Below, one piece after another: positions 1 through 6,193 of a DNA stretch of 36,534 nucleotides. Position 1 is the first letter of the stretch, and every line of letters begins with the position of its first letter. The position numbers were made by a program, and so were the translations under genes. Origin of the DNA: a virus. The stretch lies in the IMG/VR virus record IMGVR_UViG_3300021062_000012, positions 1-36,534 of that record. One strand, given 5' to 3'. Under the pieces are notes generated by a model. It saw only the letters and a list, made by a program, of their open reading frames with translations, did not search any database and had not been told where the DNA came from.

Positions 1-127
1 CGGACTTGGTGAAACGGGGTGAATGATGTTTTCAGGATGGAAGATCGCCGCTGGCGTCGGGCTCGTTGCTGCCGCCATGGGCGTGGCCCTCTGGATTCAA
101 ACCGAGCGCCTCGAGGCCGCGCGCGAA
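1..127. repeat. 127-bp terminal direct repeat, left copy
   Basis: Bases 1-127 are identical to bases 36408-36534. The gene crossing the join (the small membrane peptide at 36326-36433 and the Rz start) reads through without a break, so the sequence closes into a circle of 36,407 bp. An overlap of exactly 127 bases is a common de Bruijn k-mer length, so it is more likely an assembly overlap of a circular or circularly permuted genome than a physical terminal repeat. This is an inference. Confidence 0.95.
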
Positions 128-442
128 GCAAAGAACGCTGCCGACCAGCGGGCCGCGCAGTGGGAAAGCAACTATAACGGCGCCGTCGCTGTCGCCCAGG
201 CCAACGCCGATGCCCTGTCAGCTCTTCAGGTGGAGCACCGCCGCGTCGCGGCCGAAGGGAAGGTTGCCTTAGAGAACAACGCCGCGATGGCGGCGACGAT
301 CGAGGATCTTCAAAGGAGAACGCGCAATGTGGCGCCTGACAAAGATGGCCCTGTGCGGCCTATCACTTGCGACACTGCTAACGAGCTGCGGTCACTCGCC
401 GGAGCCGCCGGTCCCGCTTGTAGTGGAGCGGGTGGTCATTAG
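23..442 (+). CDS. Rz-like inner-membrane spanin subunit
   Basis: 139 residues, starting at the first of two adjacent ATG codons behind a GGGGTGA ribosome site. It overlaps the stop of the preceding small membrane gene by ATGA across the circular join. An N-terminal membrane segment (residues about 7-27) is followed by a long alanine- and charge-rich helix (about 28-105) suited to a periplasmic coiled coil, which is the plan of i-spanins. A lipoprotein gene is embedded in the +1 frame of its 3' third, the classic Rz/Rz1 arrangement. Family knowledge: Rz spans the periplasm and with Rz1 fuses inner and outer membranes at the last step of lysis of Gram-negative hosts. The call rests on topology and nesting rather than sequence identity. 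Confidence 0.85.
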   Translation: MMFSGWKIAAGVGLVAAAMGVALWIQTERLEAAREAKNAADQRAAQWESNYNGAVAVAQANADALSALQVEHRRVAAEGKVALENNAAMAATIEDLQRRTRNVAPDKDGPVRPITCDTANELRSLAGAAGPACSGAGGH

Positions 443-608
443 GCGGCCGGACATCGACGCGCATTTGTTGACTTGCGATTTGCCAGCGCCCGGTGGAATC
501 GCAATGGATTCCGATTGGGCTTGGTATGCCTATGCCCTTTTTGGAGCGGCTTCACGATGCCGTGAAAACGTCGCGGCGATTGAGCGCATCGTCCGCGCGC
601 CGGAATAG
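327..608 (+). CDS. Rz1-like outer-membrane spanin lipoprotein
   Basis: 93 residues, beginning inside the Rz gene in another reading frame with a strong AAAGGAGAA site. The signal peptide ends in a lipobox, LLTSC, with Cys21 as the predicted lipidated residue. The mature part begins with a short proline-containing stretch (PEPPVP), as in Rz1 proteins, and continues for about 70 residues, longer than the minimal lambda Rz1. It would sit in the inner leaflet of the outer membrane and bind the Rz ectodomain. The overlapping layout, lipobox and position directly downstream of the endolysin make the role fairly secure. The C-terminal half (about residues 45-93) extends past the end of Rz and is unusual in length. 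Confidence 0.85.
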   Translation: MWRLTKMALCGLSLATLLTSCGHSPEPPVPLVVERVVIRRPDIDAHLLTCDLPAPGGIAMDSDWAWYAYALFGAASRCRENVAAIERIVRAPE

Positions 609-743
609 CGGCCGATCAGAGGCTTAGTCCGCCGCCTCGGTAGGTCTTTGATTATCCACAACTAAGTGTGGGAATGGTTTTGTGACGCAACCGTTGCTAC
701 CGTAGCAGCGTTGCAGGTTTAGGGACCGGGGAGGACTTGCGCT
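609..743. other. Intergenic region with DnaA box and inverted repeat
   Basis: A 135-bp gap between the lysis cassette and the next gene. It holds an exact consensus DnaA box, TTATCCACA (652-660), and an imperfect palindrome at 687-714 (arms GCAAC / GTTGC outside and TGCTAC / GTAGCA inside, with a one-base centre). No convincing sigma-70 promoter was found. The palindrome could be a terminator stem for the lysis transcript, although no T tract follows, or a protein site. Confidence 0.5.
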
Positions 744-1052
744 GTGGGATTAGTCGCCATGCCTGGTCTCAACGAATTGCTACTGCTCTGGCAACAGGCT
801 TGCGAAACCGAAGCGGAAATGATGGAGGCAGCCCGCAAGGGCCGATGGGAGAGGGTGGGGCCCTTGGCCGCGCTACGGCGTGCGCTAAGGGTCCGATCCT
901 TTGAGATAGCCAAGAGGATCGCCGCAGCTCGGGGGCGGTCATTCACTGAGCCGGCGGACGCTCCATGGGTCTTGGGTATCGAAATTCTCGCCGCGACGCA
1001 GCCGCAGCAGCGCTGGGACTACGACCACGGCCGTGCAGCAATGCACCATTGA
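744..1052 (+). CDS. Hypothetical helical protein
   Basis: 102 residues. The GTG start is chosen because GGGGAGG lies nine bases upstream; an in-frame ATG at 759 lacks such a site. The protein is mostly helical, with leucine-rich and arginine-rich stretches (for example LNELLLLWQQ near the N terminus and PLAALRRALRVRSFEIAKRI in the middle), and no membrane segment. I do not recognise a family. It opens a three-gene group (744-1587) between lysis and attP. Being next to attP, these genes could be carried as lysogenic cargo or be late accessory genes; the sequence does not decide. Confidence 0.65.
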   Translation: MGLVAMPGLNELLLLWQQACETEAEMMEAARKGRWERVGPLAALRRALRVRSFEIAKRIAAARGRSFTEPADAPWVLGIEILAATQPQQRWDYDHGRAAMHH

Positions 1053-1063
1053 CGGGGGCGCAC

Positions 1064-1261
1064 TTGAGCGACCAAGACAACATCCAACGGTCGGCGCGGT
1101 CGATCATCATCATTAATGGCGATCAGGCCATCGCCCATGCGTCCGAGCGCATCGTGGCTCTGACTGATGCTGGCGACATGGACGGCGTCCGCACTTGGCG
1201 CCAAATCTTAGACGCGATCATCGAAATGCAGGACGACAAGGCGAGGGTGAGCGGACCATGA
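1064..1261 (+). CDS. Small hypothetical protein, TTG start
   Basis: 65 residues from a TTG codon preceded by GGGGG at about the right distance; earlier in-frame ATGs would read through the 3' end of the upstream gene. The sequence is acidic and helical (GDQAIAHASERIVALTDAGD). It overlaps the next gene by ATGA, which supports it being real and translationally coupled. No recognisable family. Confidence 0.55.
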   Translation: MSDQDNIQRSARSIIIINGDQAIAHASERIVALTDAGDMDGVRTWRQILDAIIEMQDDKARVSGP

Positions 1262-1587
1262 GCGCAACGGTATCGATCCTGCTGGCGGTCATCTGCGCGG
1301 CACTGGCGGCAACCATTGCTTTTTGGGTGGGCTTCAAGCGCGGCCGGCGCCCGCGGATGGTGAAAGTCTATGAGATAGGCGATGACGGCAGGATGGCCGA
1401 CACGGGCCGGATGGCGCCTTGGCCTAGCAGTATCCCGTATCCCGGCGAAGAGCCGGAGGATTGGCAGCGGCCCCCGCGATTTGACGACGCTGTATCGATC
1501 CCGGAGGTAGCCGCCAACGACCTTCCACGGGTTACCAGCGAAGCGGGCGGACTTCCGAAGGCCACTGATAAAACGAACGAGGGGTGA
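1258..1587 (+). CDS. Membrane-anchored hypothetical protein
   Basis: 109 residues, starting at the ATG that overlaps the previous stop (ATGA). An N-terminal hydrophobic segment (about residues 4-25, SILLAVICAALAATIAFWVG) is followed by basic residues (FKRGRRPR), which predicts a single membrane anchor with a cytoplasmic C-terminal tail of about 80 polar, proline-rich residues. No known domain is visible. It is the last gene before the terminator and attP, so it would lie at one edge of the integrated prophage. A lysogen-expressed surface or exclusion function is possible but unproven. Confidence 0.6.
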   Translation: MSATVSILLAVICAALAATIAFWVGFKRGRRPRMVKVYEIGDDGRMADTGRMAPWPSSIPYPGEEPEDWQRPPRFDDAVSIPEVAANDLPRVTSEAGGLPKATDKTNEG

Positions 1588-1592
1588 ACGCC

Positions 1593-1616
1593 ATTCTGGG
1601 ACTTTTCCGGGACTCC
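1593..1616 (+). repeat. Candidate integrase arm site, left copy
   Basis: The 24 bases start with ATTCTGGGA and end with GGACTCC. A second copy (26 bases, same ends, two-base indel inside) lies at 1789-1814 in the same orientation. The two copies flank the attP core, about 83 bp before and 64 bp after it. This is where arm-type integrase sites would be expected, but the left copy overlaps a hairpin and the right copy lies in the int coding sequence. Confidence 0.4.
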
Positions 1617-1642
1617 ACCCCCGGAGAAACCGGAAGAATCCC
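1598..1642. terminator. Hairpin terminator between cargo genes and attP
   Basis: A 13-base arm (1598-1610) pairs with 1630-1642 with two wobble or mismatch positions. Inside it CTCC (1613-1616) pairs with GGAG (1623-1626), giving a long two-tier stem. It lies just after the stop at 1587 and before the convergent int gene. On the plus strand a CTTTG follows rather than a long T tract, so termination strength is uncertain. Confidence 0.5.
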
Positions 1643-1661
1643 CCTTTGTACTCATCGGCCC

Positions 1662-1690
1662 TTGTCGGACCCCTCGGAAATCCCTACAAA
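1662..1690 (+). promoter_or_regulatory. Candidate promoter facing the tRNA-like attP core
   Basis: TTGTCG (1662-1667), a 17-base spacer and TACAAA (1685-1690) match four of six bases at each sigma-70 element. Transcription would start at about 1697, one or two bases before the tRNA-like sequence begins at 1699. After integration this would place a phage-borne promoter in front of the reconstituted tRNA-Pro. Confidence 0.45.
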
Positions 1691-1698
1691 ACGCGCGT

Positions 1699-1725
1699 CG
1701 GGGCGTAGCGCAGCCTGGTAGCGCA
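1699..1725 (+). other. attP: attP core: 5' end of a tRNA-Pro gene
   Basis: These 27 bases reproduce the acceptor 5' strand, the D-stem and the D-loop typical of bacterial tRNA-Pro (starting CGGGGCGTAGCGCAG and ending GGTAGCGCA). Beyond 1725 the match to a tRNA stops abruptly; there is no anticodon arm, so it is not a tRNA gene. It lies 36 bp from the 3' end of the integrase gene. Family knowledge: tyrosine integrases commonly use tRNA genes and phages carry the identity segment. Most carry the 3' part; a 5' segment is less usual. The exact core borders and host gene need a lysogen sequence. Confidence 0.75.
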
Positions 1726-1761
1726 GGAAACTGGTACGCGACCGTTCGCCGCTGAATCTCC

Positions 1762-2931
1762 TTATGAATCGGCCTTTGCGGATTTGCGATTCTGGGATTT
1801 TTGTCCCGGACTCCGCCGTAACGCCGCCGCAGCTTCCAGGGACTGCCGCCGCTGATCGGTGTAGGTGTGGGTATACCGCCCCGAGCTGCGGATATCCGCG
1901 TGGTCTAGGGCGTCCTGAACGGCTCTCTGGTCTCCCGTGGCGGCGTAGATCCTGGTGGCCGTGGTGTGACGGAGGTCATGGGGGCGGAAGTCCTCTATCT
2001 TCGCGTGCTCAAGGATGGCCTTCCAGGCTTCGCGCCAGCCGTCCTGGGTGAAGGGGTAGCGGCGCCCCTTTCGGCGGATTGCACCATTCTTGCCCGTGAA
2101 ATTGGCTTGGCAGATGTACGTCCACAGCCGGGTAGGGTGGTGCATCCAGTTCCGCTCGATCAGCACCATCATTTCATCGGTGAGCGCGATAACGACTTCC
2201 CGCCCACCCTTGGCGATCACCCGAGCGGTCCGGGCGCGCCGGTCTATTTTGGCCTTCTCCATGAACAGGACTTCGGAGAGGCGTTTGCCGGCAAGCAGCT
2301 TAAACTCCCATACGTCGTGAAAATCCGGCCGCAATTCGTCGATGGCCGCGAACAAGGCGTCATCCTCATCAAGGCTGAGTGCGCGGACTCGCTTCTTCTC
2401 GGGCAGTTTATGGTTGCCCCACTCCGGGATTTCCTTCGGAAGCCGCGCAACCTTGCGGTTGATCTTGAAAATTTCCGCCAACGTCTCAACGTCGCGGTTG
2501 ACGGTGGAATTGCTGACGAGGTTGTTGCGTCGCCTCGCCTTCTCGGTGCGGCGCTGGGCCACATAGCCGGCGCACACTTCGTCATCGATTTCGTCGAGAA
2601 ACTTATGCTTGCCGATGATCCGCTCAAGGTGAGCGATGAAGCCCCAAATGGAATCGGAGTTGGCCTCGTGTTGGGCCTTTAGGGTCCAATATCGGGCGGC
2701 GGCGTCGTGGAGGGTCAGGCGTGGCCGGTCGGTTACCGAGCGCGTGGAGGCAGCTCTAAGGACCTTTTCCGCCCGCTCGGCCTCCCGCTTCGGCCTGTCG
2801 ATGCGGATTTCGGGGCGGCCGTCTTGGCCGTCGAACGATCCTGAAAATCGAGCGCGATTACATTGGAAGTCGTATTGCCAGAATGGGCTTTTCGCTTCCC
2901 CGGCTTGGTCGCGGGCGATGTAGACGGACAT
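1762..2931 (-). CDS. int: Tyrosine-recombinase integrase
   Basis: 389 residues from an ATG with a strong GGGAGGAGC site; upstream in-frame codons would only read through the xis gene. A SAM-like core-binding domain occupies about residues 70-165 and the catalytic domain about 185-370. The full active set is visible: Arg217 (GKRLSEVL), Lys241 (AKGGR), His318-x-x-Arg321 (HDLRHTTATR), His344 (DHADI) and the nucleophile Tyr353 (GRYTH). It integrates and, with excisionase, excises the phage at the adjacent attP. It is the last gene of the leftward operon and its 5' end lies about 200 bp inside xis. Since that operon's promoter overlaps a repressor operator, int should be silent in the lysogen and switched on at induction. 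Confidence 0.96.
   Translation of the reverse strand: MSVYIARDQAGEAKSPFWQYDFQCNRARFSGSFDGQDGRPEIRIDRPKREAERAEKVLRAASTRSVTDRPRLTLHDAAARYWTLKAQHEANSDSIWGFIAHLERIIGKHKFLDEIDDEVCAGYVAQRRTEKARRRNNLVSNSTVNRDVETLAEIFKINRKVARLPKEIPEWGNHKLPEKKRVRALSLDEDDALFAAIDELRPDFHDVWEFKLLAGKRLSEVLFMEKAKIDRRARTARVIAKGGREVVIALTDEMMVLIERNWMHHPTRLWTYICQANFTGKNGAIRRKGRRYPFTQDGWREAWKAILEHAKIEDFRPHDLRHTTATRIYAATGDQRAVQDALDHADIRSSGRYTHTYTDQRRQSLEAAAALRRSPGQKSQNRKSAKADS
1789..1814 (+). repeat. Candidate integrase arm site, right copy
   Basis: This is the partner of 1593-1616: ATTCTGGGA at the 5' end and GGACTCC at the 3' end, with a two-base-longer middle. It lies within the codons for the last residues of integrase, on the other side of the attP core. 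Confidence 0.4.
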
Positions 2932-3140
2932 ACTAGGTGCTCCTCCCGATACCAGCGGCCGAAGGCAACGAGGTCTTCCCACCAGATGCGGCGTTTGGTC
3001 CGCGGGCCGCTGGCCGTGTACTTCAGGTGGCCGCTGGCCATCCATCCTTCGACGGCGTCCAGGCCCATGGCAAGCGGTCCGCACGCCTCTTCGGGCGTGT
3101 AGTACAGCTTATCCACAGGAATCTGGACGGGGCCGGTCAT
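2733..3140 (-). CDS. xis: Excisionase-like winged-helix protein
   Basis: 135 residues, with the start overlapping the preceding stop (ATGA). Residues about 10-67 look like a short helix-turn-helix/winged-helix excisionase module of the MerR-like type: YYTPEEAC, then a recognition helix around LDAVEGWMASGHL, then a wing rich in Arg/Lys (GPRTKRRIWWEDL). The remaining 65 residues are basic and low in predicted structure and are encoded in the region that overlaps int by 199 bp in another frame, so this tail may be a by-product of the overlap. Expected role: bends attL/attR DNA and directs integrase to excision. An exact DnaA-box sequence at 3109-3117 falls in its codons and is probably chance. 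Confidence 0.7.
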   Translation of the reverse strand: MTGPVQIPVDKLYYTPEEACGPLAMGLDAVEGWMASGHLKYTASGPRTKRRIWWEDLVAFGRWYREEHLVCPSTSPATKPGKRKAHSGNTTSNVIALDFQDRSTAKTAAPKSASTGRSGRPSGRKRSLELPPRAR

Positions 3141-3508
3141 CGGGCGTAGCGGTCACGCATCCACAAGCCGAAGTCGTGGTCGAAGGGCACCAGGGCGCCG
3201 TAGACCGGCCGGGCGCCGCTGGCGTGAAATTCCTCCCGGTCCATGGCCTGTGAAAACGGCGCGTTGTCGGCGGTCAACAGGTAGCCCTTGGCCGCGTGAC
3301 TAAGGCGGCGAACGTCGCCGCGGTGCTCGCCGTCGTAGGCAAGGCTGTAGAGGGTTTCACCGCGATAGCCGCTCGGGCCCAGGAAAATAAGGCTGTTGGG
3401 CTGGATCGTGGGCCACATGTAATTGGTCGTCACCACGGCGGTGGTGATGTCCTCGCCGCTGAAGCGTTGCCGCCAGAACGGCGCGAGCGATCCTGAAAGC
3501 GGAGGCAT
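3137..3508 (-). CDS. S24/LexA-fold protein lacking both catalytic residues
   Basis: 123 residues without any DNA-binding domain. Residues 22-112 follow the S24 peptidase pattern in order: NYMWPTI (28-35) where active proteins have GDSMxPT; a Gly-rich strand; YSLAYDG (54-60); VRRL (66-69) where active proteins have VKRL; LLTADN (77-82) matching the usual S-x-DN; and VYGALVPF (102-109) matching the usual VIGRVxx strand. The serine nucleophile is Tyr30 and the general-base lysine is Arg67, so self-cleavage should be impossible. The phage repressor at 6896-7597 keeps both. Lying directly before xis and int and coupled on both sides by overlapping start/stop codons, it is probably regulatory. It might bind the repressor C-terminal domain, but that is a hypothesis. 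Confidence 0.7.
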   Translation of the reverse strand: MPPLSGSLAPFWRQRFSGEDITTAVVTTNYMWPTIQPNSLIFLGPSGYRGETLYSLAYDGEHRGDVRRLSHAAKGYLLTADNAPFSQAMDREEFHASGARPVYGALVPFDHDFGLWMRDRYAR

Positions 3509-4551
3509 TAGGCGGCCCTCGCCATGGGCGATTGCGGCACGCGATCCGGTCGGTTCTCTTGCTCAAGATACCGCACGACTTCCCGCTTACGGTTTGCCCT
3601 GTAATCGACGCGCGCCATGAGCCGCTGATAGGTTTCATGGTCCAGGCTGTCAGGCAGGGACCAACCCAACGCCTTCTCGCCGTTGTGATCGATGGCGACG
3701 CACACCTTGAACCCCGCCGCGTCCATGTCGGCGACCCACTGCGCGGGATCAAACGGAAGGCGCGCGATGGCCTCGCGCTCACGCTGCGCAGCGTACTCGG
3801 GGCTGGTGTCGTAGTGGTGGCGGCGTGCGCGCATCTCCGCCCGCAGGGCCTTAAGGGTGCCGTCCTTGCGGGCCTTCTCGGTCAGGTACCGCATGATCGC
3901 GCGGCGATGTAGGCGCGACTCCGATTGTTCCAGGGCCAACATCGACCTACGGCGCCGGGTGGCGTCGTCATCAATGGCGATGTGCAGAGAAAGGTGGCGA
4001 CCGTTGGTGCTGGGATATATCTCCGGCCGATAGCCGTTGCGGCGCATCGTGTTATACCACTTCGCCGGGTCAAAGTTCTTGAGGTCCGGGAGCCAGCCGT
4101 ACCGCTTCGCCTGCGCGACTAGTTCTTTCCTGACTTTGATGTGGTTGTCACCGCGACGGCTCTCGGCAAGGAGATCATTGATCCGACGGAGAGCCCTAAG
4201 CGACACGTTGTGGTCCGTGTAGGCAACCCAATTCCATTTTCCGCCTGGGCTTGGGTACAACTCGAACCGCTCACCCTCCTTGCGCATGGCGGCAATCCAC
4301 TTACGAGCGTTGAAGCAGTGGACGGAGACAAGCAAGTAGTCGATGACGGCGTCGCGCATCTCGCTGCCTGCGGCGTTGAGTTCCGGCCGCGGATCGGGAG
4401 TTTCGCTGTTACGATACTGGGGCTCTCCGATGTACAGGCCAGAGGTCATCTGACCGTCAATCTTGGTCCGGTGGGCGCGTAGGTCGTAGCCATACCGCTC
4501 CATCTTCCGAACGAGCCTTTCGGCGGCGTGGAACACTTTCATGGAATACAT
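3508..4551 (-). CDS. Unknown protein made of four tandem repeats
   Basis: 347 residues from an ATG preceded by AAGGGGAGA; upstream in-frame residues belong to another gene's shadow. Four related modules of about 65-75 residues can be seen at about 7-74, 80-130, 160-226 and 267-332. The shared pattern is F-[DN]-[PA]-x-[KQ]-W-x-x-x-M-x-x-x-G-[YF] followed by a strand such as EIYPS or ELYPS, a Gly turn, a second strand, and in three copies a closing helix ending in [IV]-x-[RD]-YL. Repeats 2, 3 and 4 are clearest (FNARKWIAAM, FDPAKWYNTM, FDPAQWVADM). No catalytic motif is evident. The stop overlaps the next start (TAATG). The function is not recognised. A repeat architecture inside an int/xis operon suggests a nucleic-acid- or protein-binding role. 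Confidence 0.8.
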   Translation of the reverse strand: MYSMKVFHAAERLVRKMERYGYDLRAHRTKIDGQMTSGLYIGEPQYRNSETPDPRPELNAAGSEMRDAVIDYLLVSVHCFNARKWIAAMRKEGERFELYPSPGGKWNWVAYTDHNVSLRALRRINDLLAESRRGDNHIKVRKELVAQAKRYGWLPDLKNFDPAKWYNTMRRNGYRPEIYPSTNGRHLSLHIAIDDDATRRRRSMLALEQSESRLHRRAIMRYLTEKARKDGTLKALRAEMRARRHHYDTSPEYAAQREREAIARLPFDPAQWVADMDAAGFKVCVAIDHNGEKALGWSLPDSLDHETYQRLMARVDYRANRKREVVRYLEQENRPDRVPQSPMARAA

Positions 4552-4564
4552 GGTGGTCTCCCCT

Positions 4565-5272
4565 TCAGGCTGCTTTTGGAATAGAGGCGGGCTCGGTCGC
4601 CGCAGCGATGGGCGCGGGCCCGTGAAAGAAGCTGGCGAGGTTTGCTGCGATCCGCGCGTAGTTCTCATCGTTGACGATGCACAACGGATGGTCGCCGTTC
4701 TGCTCAATCGGCAGAAGTTCGGCGAGCACTGCGGCGCCGGTCCATGACTTTGGCTTGCGGCGGGCGATGGCGCATTCGTTGCGGTACTTTGCTTCCAGCG
4801 CTGCGGTCATGCGCTTTTCGCGGCGCGCCTCGCCGGCAGCCATCACGGCGGCATGGTGCGCATTAGCATCGTTGGGGTGTCGCGCGTCGGCAGCGGCATA
4901 GATGCGGTCGCCTTCCGAGGACAACTCATCCAATTGGCGCGCAATCTGGCGCCGCTCGTCCATCAGCGCGACTAGTGGGTCGTCGCCGCAAAAGATGCGG
5001 CCCGCTTCCAGCATGATGCTGTTGAGAAGCGTCCCTTCCTCGTAAGTCAGCGGCACACTGTCGCCGTGGTCTTCACGAACGTCGTTGAAGATGTTGAACA
5101 GTGTGCCGAGTTTCAGGGCAAATTCGCTCATGGTCTTGGCGCGGTACTTGGCGACGGCAGCAATGGCGGCGCTCTCGCGGGGGATAAAGCGCGGGCCGTG
5201 TTTCTTCAGGTACAGTTGTGCGCGCTCAAGTTCGGCGAGCAACTCTGGCAGCGACTTCGGTTTCGATTTCAT
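4565..5272 (-). CDS. Hypothetical helical protein
   Basis: 235 residues, predicted mainly helical and charged, with a likely coiled-coil stretch at about 1-25 and another around 100-165 (MDERRQIARQLDELSSEGDR and the alanine/histidine-rich part after it). No signal peptide or membrane segment. The start overlaps the upstream stop by ATGA and the stop is 13 bases before the next start, so it belongs to the leftward early operon. No family recognised. Its C-terminal end is rich in Ala/Pro and probably flexible. Confidence 0.75.
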   Translation of the reverse strand: MKSKPKSLPELLAELERAQLYLKKHGPRFIPRESAAIAAVAKYRAKTMSEFALKLGTLFNIFNDVREDHGDSVPLTYEEGTLLNSIMLEAGRIFCGDDPLVALMDERRQIARQLDELSSEGDRIYAAADARHPNDANAHHAAVMAAGEARREKRMTAALEAKYRNECAIARRKPKSWTGAAVLAELLPIEQNGDHPLCIVNDENYARIAANLASFFHGPAPIAAATEPASIPKAA

Positions 5273-5670
5273 GTGGGCGTGTCCCCTGCGATGACAGTTG
5301 AAAACGCCTGAACCTTGATGGCGTGGCGGACGGCCTGCAGAAGGCCGCGCCGCTCCTTGACCTGCACGCGCCAGCCCATGGCATCGACGGTGGCGCCGGA
5401 GCGTTCGGCCTGAGCGAGTGCGCCGCGAGCAAAATCAATGTCACGCAGGACCCAACGCGCGATCCGCTTGAGTTCGCGATGCTCCATCCTGGCGAGGTTC
5501 TGCACGGGCGTGGCGGTGCGCATCGCGGCACGGGCGAGCGCCAAGGCTGCGGCGCCACCGATGGAGACGAGCCGGGATGGCCGATGCGAAAGAGGATGCC
5601 CCGCCGCGGGGGGTTCTTTCGACGCTTGGGGAGCGTCGGCGGCGGGGCCGGGGGGCTGGATCTTGTTCAT
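5269..5670 (-). CDS. Hypothetical protein
   Basis: 133 residues from the ATG that overlaps the upstream stop (TAATG arrangement) and ending in ATGA overlap with the next gene. Residues 1-35 are proline-rich and disordered. Residues about 36-130 are helical, with an alanine-rich helix (GGAAALALARAAMRTA) and a basic second half. It is not recognised. The tight coupling on both sides supports it being expressed as part of the leftward operon. Confidence 0.65.
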   Translation of the reverse strand: MNKIQPPGPAADAPQASKEPPAAGHPLSHRPSRLVSIGGAAALALARAAMRTATPVQNLARMEHRELKRIARWVLRDIDFARGALAQAERSGATVDAMGWRVQVKERRGLLQAVRHAIKVQAFSTVIAGDTPT

Positions 5671-6092
5671 TACGCGGCCTCGCTGGTGGGCTGTTTGGTC
5701 GCCAGCGCCGCGCGAAGTAGACGCAGGGTGTTGCGGGTCTGTAGGGCGATGTAGGCGACGGTCCGGGCACCATTGCGCGCCTGCGGGATGTGACGAGCGA
5801 CCGCCGGGTTGTCGGCGTCTCGCTCGAGGTCGCGAAGGCGCCGGACCGCGTTCCGCAGCTGCGCGCGCTTCATGGCCAGCCACTTCCGCTCAAGACGAAT
5901 GGAGGTTTCCAGGTGGGCGGCGTCGTAGTGTCCGTATGGGACGGCCGGCGGCGGTGACCGCAACTCCGCCAGCTTGTCCTGGACCTGTTGCGGGCCAAAG
6001 GCGCCGTCATAGCTGGCCTGGATGATGTCGTACTCAGCGCCGGTGACGGCGAAGCCGTGGATTTGAAGGGTGCGGGCGTATTGGGGGGTCAC
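5670..6092 (-). CDS. First gene of the leftward operon, unknown function
   Basis: 140 residues with a GTG start supported by an AGGAGG site five bases before it. The N-terminal half has a compact mixed sequence (IHGFAVTGAEYDIIQASYDG), and residues about 60-130 form basic helices (KWLAMKRAQLRNAVRRLRDL). No family recognised. It follows the operator-controlled promoter at 6117-6145 and is therefore the earliest leftward product. By position it resembles the first gene of a lambda-type PL operon, but nothing in the sequence points to an antiterminator motif. Confidence 0.7.
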   Translation of the reverse strand: MTPQYARTLQIHGFAVTGAEYDIIQASYDGAFGPQQVQDKLAELRSPPPAVPYGHYDAAHLETSIRLERKWLAMKRAQLRNAVRRLRDLERDADNPAVARHIPQARNGARTVAYIALQTRNTLRLLRAALATKQPTSEAA

Positions 6093-6116
6093 TAGCGCCT
6101 CCTGATTGAGGTCGCC

Positions 6117-6145
6117 AGAAAATCACGTATCGTGATTACGGTCAA
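6117..6145 (-). promoter_or_regulatory. Leftward early promoter with operator in its spacer
   Basis: Read on the minus strand: TTGACC (from 6145), a spacer of exactly 17 bases, then TTTTCT (to 6117). The -35 matches five of six bases and the -10 three of six. Operator O1 (6121-6137) covers the spacer, so bound repressor would block polymerase. It should drive the seven genes from 6092 down to int. Confidence 0.6.
6121..6137. promoter_or_regulatory. Repressor operator O1
   Basis: AATCACG-TAT-CGTGATT is a perfect 7-bp inverted repeat with a three-base centre. It has the same form as the sites at 6154, 7632 and 7653. It occupies the spacer of the leftward promoter. Confidence 0.8.
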
Positions 6146-6153
6146 TCATAAAA

Positions 6154-6170
6154 AATCATGTTTCGTGATA
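6154..6170. promoter_or_regulatory. Repressor operator O2
   Basis: AATCATG-TTT-CGTGATA is a one-to-two-mismatch version of O1. Its centre is 33 bp from that of O1, about three helical turns, which would allow cooperative binding. It lies upstream of the nuclease gene, so the nuclease may also be under repressor control. Confidence 0.75.
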
Positions 6171-6193
6171 ATCGGCGACGCTATAGTGGCGGC

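Noticed and set aside
1-127. T7-like physical terminal repeats
   Set aside because: Length equals a common assembly k-mer, it lies inside the Rz gene, and the P22-like packaging genes suggest headful packaging.
1699-1725. A tRNA gene
   Set aside because: Only the 5' 27 bases fit tRNA-Pro; there is no anticodon arm, T arm or acceptor 3' strand after it.
1966-2682. Long plus-strand reading frame opposite integrase (238 codons)
   Set aside because: It is antisense to a catalytically complete integrase and shows no domain; GC-rich codon use opens the complementary frame.
3109-3117. Second exact DnaA box
   Set aside because: It falls in the codons for VDKL of the excisionase and has no supporting elements around it.
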